From Pinirhizobacter soli (lineage in GTDB: Bacteria > Pseudomonadota > Gammaproteobacteria > Xanthomonadales > Rhodanobacteraceae): DNA of 64,000 nucleotides. Position numbers and translations under genes: made by a program. Shown one piece after another: positions 52,674-60,386 of the stretch. The stretch covers positions 124,001 through 188,000 of the forward strand of contig NZ_JADZLQ010000004.1 of NCBI RefSeq assembly GCF_015905305.1. The letters run 5' to 3'. The notes beneath the pieces were generated by a model. That model was not told where the DNA came from, made no database searches, and worked only from the letters and a program-made list of their open reading frames with translations. Each line of letters begins with the position of its first letter. The stretch's first letter is position 1.

Positions 52674-53057
52674 TCATATCTTCATCCTGAATAGGTAGCG
52701 CTTGCGAACACCATAATTCCAGAAGAAAACGACGCCGGTGCCGATGACCTTGGCAATGAGTGGGTCCAGATGAAGACGCTCAATGACCAACCACAATACG
52801 ATCTGATTGATGGCGAGCCCTGCAAGGCTAACCAGCACAACCGCTCCGAATTCGTGATGCCGGCGACTGAAGCGCGCACCGCTCGAAAAAACGAAGCGTG
52901 TGGACAAGAGGTAATTTGCTGTCGTGGCGATGAAGAAACTTACCAGCGCTGCTTCAAACCATGGCTGGTGCAGCCCCTTGACCATGAGGGAAAAAATCGC
53001 CAGATCAATGACCGCCGCGGCCCCGCCAACCAAGAAGTACCGCGCAATCATCTTCAT
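52674..53057 (-). CDS. GtrA family polyprenyl-phosphate-sugar flippase
   Basis: A 127-residue protein with four transmembrane helices ([78 protein letters not shown]). The segments [12 protein letters not shown] and [13 protein letters not shown] are GtrA signatures. GtrA proteins move undecaprenyl-phosphate-linked sugar to the periplasm. It overlaps the GT2 gene upstream by 4 bases, which would make its substrate. Confidence 0.92.
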   Translation of the reverse strand: MKMIARYFLVGGAAAVIDLAIFSLMVKGLHQPWFEAALVSFFIATTANYLLSTRFVFSSGARFSRRHHEFGAVVLVSLAGLAINQIVLWLVIERLHLDPLIAKVIGTGVVFFWNYGVRKRYLFRMKI

Positions 53058-53743
53058 CGAAATACGTTGTATTTCACAATGCAGTAGAGTGCGCGAAAAC
53101 CGTCCTTCCAGCCAATCTTCTTGCCTTCTTCGTAGGTTCTTCCATAGTAGGAAATGCCAACTTCGAATATGCGGACTTTTGTCTTGGCAACTTTTGCGGT
53201 GATCTCAGGCTCAAAACCAAAACGATTTTCTTCAATTTTGATGCCTTGGATGATCTCCCTGCGGAATACCTTGTAGCAGGTCTCCATGTCAGTCAGGTCC
53301 AGGTTCGTAAACATGTTGGACATTAGCGTGAGCACGCTGTTGCCAACCTTGTGCCAGAAATAGAGCACACGGTGCGGCTGGCCACCCATGAACCGTGAGC
53401 CGAAGACCACATCGGCCTTGCCCCGTACAATGGGTTCGACGAGGTTTGGATACTCATTGGGATCGTATTCAAGGTCGGCGTCCTGGATGACCACGATGTC
53501 ACCCGTCGCGGCTGCAATGCCCGTGCGAAGGGCCGCACCTTTGCCCTGGTTCACCTCGTGATAGAGGATCTGGCTGACCAGGGGCGCGATATCCGACTTC
53601 AGGATGTCCCTCGTGCCATCACGCGAACAATCGTCCACGATGATGATTTCCTTGTCATCGTACGGCGATGCACGAACGGCGTCGACGATCGTCCGGATGG
53701 TTTTTTCCTCGTTGTAGCAAGGAATGATCACGGAAAGCTTCAT
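53054..53743 (-). CDS. DPM1/GtrB-like family 2 glycosyltransferase
   Basis: A 229-residue cytoplasmic GT2 transferase: [36 protein letters not shown], and [20 protein letters not shown] with the catalytic aspartates. It resembles short dolichol-/polyprenyl-phosphate sugar transferases (DPM1-like) without the C-terminal membrane helices of GtrB. It overlaps both the decarboxylase gene and gtrA-like gene by 4 bases, so it probably loads the sugar that GtrA flips. Confidence 0.9.
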   Translation of the reverse strand: MKLSVIIPCYNEEKTIRTIVDAVRASPYDDKEIIIVDDCSRDGTRDILKSDIAPLVSQILYHEVNQGKGAALRTGIAAATGDIVVIQDADLEYDPNEYPNLVEPIVRGKADVVFGSRFMGGQPHRVLYFWHKVGNSVLTLMSNMFTNLDLTDMETCYKVFRREIIQGIKIEENRFGFEPEITAKVAKTKVRIFEVGISYYGRTYEEGKKIGWKDGFRALYCIVKYNVFR

Positions 53744-54699
53744 GCGCTGAGCAGCCTCTTGAAGTAGGCGATTGTCTCGACCAAACCATCGTCGAGGGGA
53801 ACCCGGGGCGACCAGTCAATCATTTTCCTGGCGAGCGAGATGTCCGGCTGCCGCTGACGGGGATCGTCCTGCGGCAGAGGCTGGCGGACCAGGCGGGACT
53901 TGCTGCCGGTAAGTTGCAAGACCTTCTCGGCCAGCTCCATCATGGTGAACTCATCCGGATTGCCGATGTTCACAGGGCCCGTGACGTCGGCGGAAGTATC
54001 CATCATCCTGAGCATCGCCTCCACCAGGTCATCGACGTAGCAGAAGCTTCTTGTCTGGCTACCGTCGCCATAGATCGTAATGTCCTCGCCCTTGATCGCC
54101 TGGACGATAAAGTTACTCACCACGCGGCCATCATGCGGGTGCATTCGAGGTCCATACGTATTGAAGATGCGCACGACCTTGGTCTCGAGGTTGTGCTGCC
54201 GACGATAGTCGAAGAACAGGGTCTCGGCGCAACGCTTGCCTTCGTCATAGCAACTTCGCGCGCCGATGGGGTTGACCCTTCCCCAGTACGTCTCAACCTG
54301 GGGATGGATCTCCGGGTCCCCGTAAACCTCGCTGGTCGAGGCCTGCAGGATGCGAGCGCCGACACGTTTGGCCAGGCCGAGCATGTTGATCGCGCCGTGC
54401 ACACTGGTCTTCGTGGTCTGCACCGGATCATATTGGTAATGCACGGGCGATGCCGGGCACGCGAGGTTAAAAATGCGCTCGACCTCGACATACAGCGGAA
54501 ACGTGACGTCGTGCCGCATGATTTCGAACTTCTTGTTTCCGATCAGCTGGGTGACGTTGTCCTTGCTGCCCGTATAGAAATTGTCGACGCACAGCACGTC
54601 GTCCCCACGAGCTACAAGTCGGTCGCACAAGTGGGAGCCCAGGAATCCGGCGCCTCCAGTGACGAGAACCTTGTGGTGGGAGTCGATTGATTTCTGCAT
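53740..54699 (-). CDS. UDP-glucuronate decarboxylase (UDP-xylose synthase)
   Basis: An extended short-chain dehydrogenase, 319 residues. NAD motif [31 protein letters not shown], then the catalytic tyrosine-lysine in [20 protein letters not shown], and [18 protein letters not shown]. The block [20 protein letters not shown] is typical of UDP-xylose synthases, which turn UDP-glucuronate to UDP-xylose through a 4-keto intermediate. I chose [16 protein letters not shown] at 54699; an ATG at 54714 is also possible. It shares an operon with a DPM1-like transferase and GtrA. Confidence 0.9.
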   Translation of the reverse strand: MQKSIDSHHKVLVTGGAGFLGSHLCDRLVARGDDVLCVDNFYTGSKDNVTQLIGNKKFEIMRHDVTFPLYVEVERIFNLACPASPVHYQYDPVQTTKTSVHGAINMLGLAKRVGARILQASTSEVYGDPEIHPQVETYWGRVNPIGARSCYDEGKRCAETLFFDYRRQHNLETKVVRIFNTYGPRMHPHDGRVVSNFIVQAIKGEDITIYGDGSQTRSFCYVDDLVEAMLRMMDTSADVTGPVNIGNPDEFTMMELAEKVLQLTGSKSRLVRQPLPQDDPRQRQPDISLARKMIDWSPRVPLDDGLVETIAYFKRLLSA

Positions 54700-54767
54700 G
54701 GCGCTATGGCCCATCCGATTAAAAGTAGGTAATTGGCGGGCGCATCATGGCGACCGATGTGGCTCGC

Positions 54768-55763
54768 TCACGCTCGTCGCATCAAATCCCGCAGTATCGA
54801 ACGACGACCATTGCTGAATAGCGCGTAGTTACCCTCACGCCATTGTTGCGCAATGGCCGGCAACCGTCCGACGTGGCGACGAAGATCCATGGCCAGGCGA
54901 GCCTGGAAATGCGCGATACGTCGGGTCACCATCGAACGCGCTCCTGTAGCGTCCTCGCGCTGGACCAACCATCTTTCTAGAGCCTGCATACGGGCGACCT
55001 CCTTCATGAACATCGCTCCCCTGGGCCGCACAAGGTCATTCCAACGATCAGCCAGTGTGCGCGGGCGGGCTCCGATCTGGTTACCGCCATGCTGGCGATA
55101 GTCGATCACCGGCCGTTCCAGAACGTCGACAACCCCCACGATCGAGGCAATCATCGCCAGCCATTCGTCGTGGATCCAACCCTCCGGTACCGGGAGTGCC
55201 ACGTCGATAAGCTCGCGCCGAAGCGCCAGCGTGGCTCCCGTTGCAGCGCTGCGTCGGATCAGCACGTCAAAGGCACGCCCGGCATGGACGAGATCAAGCT
55301 CCCCACGAGTCAATCGCAGCGCCTGAAACAGCGAGGCGCCAAGGTCGACAAGGTTATCGTCCACCAGCCGTGCGTCGGCGTGCAGCAGCGTCAGTTCCGG
55401 TCGTTTCCCAAAGGCTGCGAGCATCGTGGCCAGCTTGTCCAGGTGCCACACGTCATCCTGGTCACATAGAAACACCACCTCACCCGACGCGTGGCCCAGG
55501 GCGTGCGAGAAGTTGGCGACGAACCCCACGTTGACCGGATGCCGAATAAACTCGACCGCAATACCGAGCGCCTGCGCCCGCGGGACAAAATTCTCGACGA
55601 GGGTGGCAGTACCATCCGTCGAGGCGTCATCAGCGATGACGATCTGTTCCGGAAGACACGACTGGGCCAGCAGGCTGTCGAGCTGCTCGGCGATATGGGC
55701 CGCCCCGTTGTAGGTGCACACCGTGATGGACGAGGTCGGGCGATGGCTGATCTTGTCGGACAA
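54768..55763 (-). CDS. Family 2 glycosyltransferase
   Basis: A 331-residue GT2 enzyme: SSITVCTYNGAAHIAEQLDS, IVIADDASTDGTATLVENF, and VVFLCDQDDVWHLDKLATML with the QDDVW motif of rhamnosyltransferase-type (WbbL/RfbF-like) enzymes. The C-terminal half contains GWIHDEWLAMIASIVG. It has no membrane helix. It is the promoter-proximal gene of the minus-strand glycan run and would transfer a sugar, perhaps rhamnose, to a growing lipid-linked glycan. Confidence 0.88.
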   Translation of the reverse strand: MSDKISHRPTSSITVCTYNGAAHIAEQLDSLLAQSCLPEQIVIADDASTDGTATLVENFVPRAQALGIAVEFIRHPVNVGFVANFSHALGHASGEVVFLCDQDDVWHLDKLATMLAAFGKRPELTLLHADARLVDDNLVDLGASLFQALRLTRGELDLVHAGRAFDVLIRRSAATGATLALRRELIDVALPVPEGWIHDEWLAMIASIVGVVDVLERPVIDYRQHGGNQIGARPRTLADRWNDLVRPRGAMFMKEVARMQALERWLVQREDATGARSMVTRRIAHFQARLAMDLRRHVGRLPAIAQQWREGNYALFSNGRRSILRDLMRRA

Positions 55764-55891
55764 TTAGACCTCAATACCGGCGCGGGCGCGCAATTATAGC
55801 CGTCAGAAGCCCGTGCCAGGCCCGCTGGCTGCGCCCGCCGGGCGCCCGCGTTAGAATTGGCGACTGGTCAACGGTCTAACCCGGGATTTCC

Positions 55892-56638
55892 ATGAAGATT
55901 TTGGTGGGTTACAAGCGCGTCGTCGATTACAACGTACGCGTACAGGTCAAGGCGGACGGCACGGGCGTGGTCACCGAGGGGGTAAAGCTCTCGGCCAACC
56001 CATTCGACGACATTGCCCTGGAAGAAGCGCTCCGACTGCGTGAAAAAGGCGTGGCCGAGGAGGTCGTGATCGTGGGCATCGGCCCCGCCGACCTCACCGC
56101 ACACCTGCGAAACGGGCTGGCCATGGGCGCCAACCGCGCCATCCATGTCACCACCACCGAGGCTGTCCAGCCGCTTACCGCGGCCCGCGTGCTGCTGAAG
56201 CTGGTGGAAAAGGAGAGCCCGGGCCTGGTCATCGTGGGCAAGCAGGCCATCGACGACGATGCCAACCAGACCGGCCAGATGCTCGCCGCCCTCTGGGACC
56301 GCCCGCAGGCCACTTTTGCCGGAAAGGTCGAGATTGCCGACGGCAAGGCCACCGTGGCCCGCGAAGTGGATGCCGGCATGGAAACGCTGGATGTTGATCT
56401 TCCTGCCGTCATTACGACCGACCTTCGTCTCAACGAACCGCGTTTCATCAAGCTGCCGGACATCATGAAGGCCAAATCCAAGCCGATCGACGTGATCGAG
56501 CTTGGCTCGCTCGGTGTCGACACCGGCGACCACCTGAAGATCACTCATTACGCCGCGCCGCCCAAGCGCAGCAAGGGCGTAATGGTCAAGGATGCGGCTG
56601 AACTGGTCGCGGCCCTCAAGCACAAGGGCCTGCTGTAA
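55892..56638 (+). CDS. etfB: Electron transfer flavoprotein beta subunit
   Basis: The AMP-binding beta subunit of ETF, which takes electrons from FadE and other dehydrogenases. It has 248 residues: MKILVGYKRVVDYNVRVQVK, SANPFDDIALEEALRLRE, and LVIVGKQAIDDDANQTGQML, the classical ETF-beta signature. It is followed after 22 bases by etfA. The upstream 128 bases separate it from the divergent GT2 gene; no clear promoter was identified. Confidence 0.97.
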   Translation: MKILVGYKRVVDYNVRVQVKADGTGVVTEGVKLSANPFDDIALEEALRLREKGVAEEVVIVGIGPADLTAHLRNGLAMGANRAIHVTTTEAVQPLTAARVLLKLVEKESPGLVIVGKQAIDDDANQTGQMLAALWDRPQATFAGKVEIADGKATVAREVDAGMETLDVDLPAVITTDLRLNEPRFIKLPDIMKAKSKPIDVIELGSLGVDTGDHLKITHYAAPPKRSKGVMVKDAAELVAALKHKGLL

Positions 56639-56660
56639 AGCAGCCGCACTGGAGAACTCC

Positions 56661-57605
56661 ATGAGCAAGATCCTCGTCATCGCCGAACACCTGGACGGCA
56701 AGCTCAACAGCGCCACGGCACGGGCCATTAGCGCGGCCGCGGCAGTAAAACCTGAATCCATCGACGTGGTCGTCCTTTCCGACGCTCCCGATGCCATCGC
56801 CGCGGAAGCTGCGAAAATCGAAGGCGTCAGCAAAGTCGTTACCGTCGCCCGCGCCGAAAACAAGCACGCGCTCGCAGCCGTATTGGCGCCGCAGATTGCC
56901 AAGGCTGCCGCCGGATATAGCCACGTCTTCGCCCCCTCGACCACCTTCGGCAAGGACGTCATGCCCAGGGTCGCCGGCTTGCTCGGCGCCGCCCAGGTCA
57001 GTGACGTCATGACAGTCCAGGGCAGCCACGTGTTCACCCGCCCGATCTACGCAGGCAATGCCATCGTCACCGTCGAGGCACCCTCGGATCACCCGGTAGT
57101 GGCCACGATCCGTACCGCTTCCTGGCCGGCCGCCGGCACGTCGTCGTCTGCAGCCCCGATCGAAGTGCTTTCCCTCGACGTCAAGCTTCCCAGTCACACG
57201 CGCTTTGTCGAGCTCAAGCAAGGCAAGAGCGACCGCCCTGACCTGCAAAGCGCAGCCAAGGTGGTGTCGGGCGGCCGTGGCGTCGGCTCGAAGGAGAACT
57301 TCGACATCATCTACAAGTTCGCCGACAAGATCGGTGCGGCCGTCGGCGCATCTCGCGCCGCGGTGGACGCCGGCTACGTACCCAATGAAATGCAGGTAGG
57401 CCAGACGGGCAAGATCATCGCCCCCGAGCTGTACATGGCCATCGGCATTTCGGGCGCCATCCAGCATCTGACGGGTATCAAGGACGCCGGAACCATCGTG
57501 GCCATCAACAAGGATGGCGAGGCCCCGATCTTCGAGGTCGCCGACATCGGCCTGGTGGGGGACCTGTTCAAGCTCTTGCCGGAACTGGAAGCCGCGATCG
57601 GCTAG
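56661..57605 (+). CDS. etfA: Electron transfer flavoprotein alpha subunit
   Basis: The FAD-binding alpha subunit of ETF, 314 residues. [20 protein letters not shown] at the N-terminus, and the FAD region [34 protein letters not shown] and [20 protein letters not shown]. The ATG at 56661 follows TGGAGAACTCC. In Xanthomonas etfA borders the variable LPS locus; here glycan genes lie on both sides of etfBA. It overlaps the end of the convergent flippase-like gene by 4 bases. Confidence 0.97.
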   Translation: MSKILVIAEHLDGKLNSATARAISAAAAVKPESIDVVVLSDAPDAIAAEAAKIEGVSKVVTVARAENKHALAAVLAPQIAKAAAGYSHVFAPSTTFGKDVMPRVAGLLGAAQVSDVMTVQGSHVFTRPIYAGNAIVTVEAPSDHPVVATIRTASWPAAGTSSSAAPIEVLSLDVKLPSHTRFVELKQGKSDRPDLQSAAKVVSGGRGVGSKENFDIIYKFADKIGAAVGASRAAVDAGYVPNEMQVGQTGKIIAPELYMAIGISGAIQHLTGIKDAGTIVAINKDGEAPIFEVADIGLVGDLFKLLPELEAAIG

Positions 57606-58528
57606 GGTTCTGCCGCGGAATCGGGCGGCGTGCGCTTTGTCGCCGCCCATCCGGCGAGACCGGCAAGACAGGCGAGGCCATCGCCCCCAAATGTGGCTAC
57701 GCGCATCGCAGCGGCCAGCAGCAGCACATCCGCTTCGGGAAGGCTCGGTCCCAAGAGGGCCAGGAATGCCGCCTCGCGTACGCCAAGCCCTGCTGGAGCC
57801 CCAGGCACCACGAACCCGGCCATCCAGCTGGCCGCGGCCACGGCGGCGAGGTAGGCGTAACCCGGGGCATCGACCCTGAGTCCTCGGCAAAGCAGCCACA
57901 GGGTGAACGCCATGACCGCAAAGAAGACCACGTAGGCCGCAAGGGCCGCCACAAGCCACGTGGGATGGAAGGCTTCTACGCTGCGTGCCAGCAGGGGGAC
58001 CCGGCGGCGCAACCACCCGAATGCTACGCAGGCGCCAACGGCCAGCATCACCAGGGGAAGCGCCCATGACACCACCGGTGCCGATACCAGCATCGGCAGC
58101 AAGGGGCGAGCCCAAAGGATCGCGGCCAGCAGCAGTAATGCCGCTTCGGCCAGCGCGCAGGCAACCAGCGAACGGTGCGACGCGCCCTCACGTCGGAGAA
58201 TCATGTGGCGTCCGGCGTACTGGGCGACATTGCCCGGCAGGTATTTTCCGAATTGCGATACTAAATAACCGGCTATGGAGATGCCCGGCGGCGCATACTC
58301 GACGGCAAGAGCCCGCTGCAAGGTTAGCCAGGCCAGGGAAAGGACACCCACGGCGACCGCGTAGACTGGGATGGCCAACAGCATCGCTTCACCGAGCGTT
58401 GCAGCGTGCGGCGAGTCGCTGATCGCCCGCAGCACTCCGGAGGCAATGAAGCGATGGATGATCCAGGCCACGCAACCCAGGCTTAGTAGTGCACCAAACC
58501 AGGCTATGGCCCGCTTAGCCGCGGACAC
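57602..58528 (-). CDS. Integral membrane protein of the UPF0104/LPG-synthase-TM (flippase-like) family
   Basis: A 308-residue protein with about 8 transmembrane helices. The segment YLVSQFGKYLPGNVAQYAGR, with its Gly-Lys-Tyr-Leu-Pro-Gly core, and FVVPGAPAGLGVREAAFLAL are hallmarks of the family that includes the membrane half of lysylphosphatidylglycerol synthase and flippase-like proteins in glycan loci. I chose the GTG at 58528 (MSAAKRAIAWF), which overlaps the stop of the upstream methyltransferase; the longer ATG would read antisense-like sequence. Likely role: flipping or handling of lipid-linked sugars. Confidence 0.8.
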   Translation of the reverse strand: MSAAKRAIAWFGALLSLGCVAWIIHRFIASGVLRAISDSPHAATLGEAMLLAIPVYAVAVGVLSLAWLTLQRALAVEYAPPGISIAGYLVSQFGKYLPGNVAQYAGRHMILRREGASHRSLVACALAEAALLLLAAILWARPLLPMLVSAPVVSWALPLVMLAVGACVAFGWLRRRVPLLARSVEAFHPTWLVAALAAYVVFFAVMAFTLWLLCRGLRVDAPGYAYLAAVAAASWMAGFVVPGAPAGLGVREAAFLALLGPSLPEADVLLLAAAMRVATFGGDGLACLAGLAGWAATKRTPPDSAAEP

Positions 58529-59135
58529 GGCAGAGCGCCATCGTCCAGGGCAACGGCGCACGCACTTCGACCACATCGAAACGACGGGACAGTACCTCGA
58601 CGAACTCACGGCGTGACCAGTGCTGGATGTGGCCCGGCGTATTTCCCAGTTGCGCAAGATAACGACCACGGGCCATGTTGAGCACACGCCAGATTGGTTC
58701 CCTCGGAACGCTTACCAATAGATACCGGTTCGACAAACGCGACAAGATTTCCAGCGCCGCGTTGGTATCTTCCAGATGCTCGAGCACCTCGCAACAGACG
58801 ACGAGTTCCACGGGCTCGTAGTGGGAAGGCGCATCGCGGATATCGTGGACTGCAAGCGGGATATCCAAGCCCGCAGCTTGCACGCGTCGCGTCGCTTCAT
58901 CGATGGCATCGACTGCGATATCACATCCCTGTACCCGCCAACCGCCCCGCGCCAGGCGCATGGACAACTCCGCCTCGCCGCAGCCGATCTCCAGTGCGCC
59001 GGCCGGGGCGCCGGCGTTGCCCACCAGTTCGCCGAAGGAACGAAGGAAGCCTTGCATCAAGGCTCGGGCAATGGGGTTGCGGGTGTTGTACTTATCGTAG
59101 AAGTTGCCGGCGGGCTGGACGATTGGCGAGTTCAT
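58515..59135 (-). CDS. Class I SAM-dependent methyltransferase
   Basis: A 206-residue methyltransferase. Motif I reads ALEIGCGEAELSMRLA, motif II WRVQGCDIAVDAIDEA, then PVELVVCCEVLEHLEDTNAA (post-II) and NRYLLVSVPREPIWRVLNMA. The order fits the Methyltransf_11/UbiE type, acting on a lipid or sugar. It overlaps the flippase-like gene that follows by 14 bases and belongs to the glycan region. A 22-bp tandem repeat lies just before its start. Confidence 0.88.
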   Translation of the reverse strand: MNSPIVQPAGNFYDKYNTRNPIARALMQGFLRSFGELVGNAGAPAGALEIGCGEAELSMRLARGGWRVQGCDIAVDAIDEATRRVQAAGLDIPLAVHDIRDAPSHYEPVELVVCCEVLEHLEDTNAALEILSRLSNRYLLVSVPREPIWRVLNMARGRYLAQLGNTPGHIQHWSRREFVEVLSRRFDVVEVRAPLPWTMALCRVRG

Positions 59136-59144
59136 CAGGGCATC

Positions 59145-59188
59145 ATAGTGTCGGAAAAGCCGTCTGATAGTGTCGGAAAAGCCGTCTG
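59145..59188. repeat. 22-bp perfect tandem duplication
   Basis: Two perfect copies of a 22-base unit (ATAGTGTCGGAAAAGC plus CGTCTG), 59145-59166 and 59167-59188, in the interval between the methyltransferase and GT2 genes. It is a recent tandem duplication and a possible length-variable locus. Confidence 0.9.
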
Positions 59189-59319
59189 AATGGATGATTG
59201 AAACCTTCGCGACACCGTACTATGGTCGAACTGGGCAATTTATGCCCTGATTGTCAACGCGGCACAAGGAGCGACGTTCTTAAAATGTTGCAGCCGCATT
59301 TAAATAAGGGACGACCTGG

Positions 59320-60378
59320 ATGATTGAACCGGATATTGCCTTTGCGTGTGACGCCATCCTGCCGCGTCCAGCGTCACGCAAGCTTATCATCCAGATCCCC
59401 TGCTACAACGAAGCCGGCACACTGGCGATTGCTCTGGGCGCCCTACCCCGGTCGGTTCCCGGATTCGATGCAGTTGAGTGGCTGATCATCGACGATGGGT
59501 CTACCGATGCCACCGTCGCGGTGGCCCGAGCCGCCGGTGCCGATCATATCGTCAGCCATCCAGTGAACCGGGGCTTGGCAGCTGCTTTCAAGACTGGCCT
59601 GGAAACCGCGCTTTCATTGGGCGCCGATGTCATTGTCAATACCGATGCCGACAATCAGTACGACGCGAACGACATTCCCACCCTCACCCGCCCCATCCTC
59701 GACCGTGAAGCCGACATGGTGGTAGGCGCACGACCCATCAACGACACCGAACATTTTTCCTGGGTGAAGAAGCGCCTCCAAGTCTTGGGAAGCTGGGTAG
59801 TGCGCGCGGCCAGCAAGACGCAGATCGCCGATGCTCCGAGCGGGTTCAGGGCGTTCACAGCCGAGGCGGCGATGCGGCTGAATGTGTTCGGTGCCTATAC
59901 GTATACGTTGGAGACTATTATCCAGGCCGGCCTGAGCGACTTGAAGATCGTCTCGGTTCCCATCCGTACCAATCCGGACCTGCGCCCCTCGCGCCTGGTG
60001 CGGAGCATCCCGAGCTACGTCCGTCGCTCGGTTGGCACGATATTCCACATGTTCCTGATCTACCGCCCGCTTGCGCTGTTCGTCGGCGTGGGCATGGTGG
60101 CTATCATGTTCGGCCTGATCCTGGGGCTCCGGTTCCTTTACTTCCTTGCCACCAACAATGGTGAAGGCCATATCCAGTCGGTCGTGCTGGCTGCGCTGGC
60201 CATCATCCTCGGCTCACTTACCCTGGTCATGGCTATGATTGCCAATCTTATCGCCGTCAATCGCAAGCTGGGCGAACAGATCCTCTTCAGAGTCCGCCGC
60301 CTGGAGCAGATGCGCAACTTGCCTGAACGCAACGCAAGCACGAGCGAGCTGGAAAACCGGCGGAAGCAGTCCTCCTGA
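59320..60378 (+). CDS. Family 2 glycosyltransferase with C-terminal membrane helices
   Basis: A 352-residue GT2 transferase: KLIIQIPCYNEAGTLAIALG, WLIIDDGSTDATVAVARAAG, and GADVIVNTDADNQYDANDIP with the catalytic aspartates, then two C-terminal transmembrane helices (LALFVGVGMVAIMFGLILGL; SVVLAALAIILGSLTLVMAM). It resembles polyprenyl-phosphate sugar transferases or processive O-antigen enzymes. The next gene, 8 bases later, is a large polytopic protein, so the two likely work as a pair. Confidence 0.88.
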   Translation: MIEPDIAFACDAILPRPASRKLIIQIPCYNEAGTLAIALGALPRSVPGFDAVEWLIIDDGSTDATVAVARAAGADHIVSHPVNRGLAAAFKTGLETALSLGADVIVNTDADNQYDANDIPTLTRPILDREADMVVGARPINDTEHFSWVKKRLQVLGSWVVRAASKTQIADAPSGFRAFTAEAAMRLNVFGAYTYTLETIIQAGLSDLKIVSVPIRTNPDLRPSRLVRSIPSYVRRSVGTIFHMFLIYRPLALFVGVGMVAIMFGLILGLRFLYFLATNNGEGHIQSVVLAALAIILGSLTLVMAMIANLIAVNRKLGEQILFRVRRLEQMRNLPERNASTSELENRRKQSS

Positions 60379-60386
60379 ACGATGGC

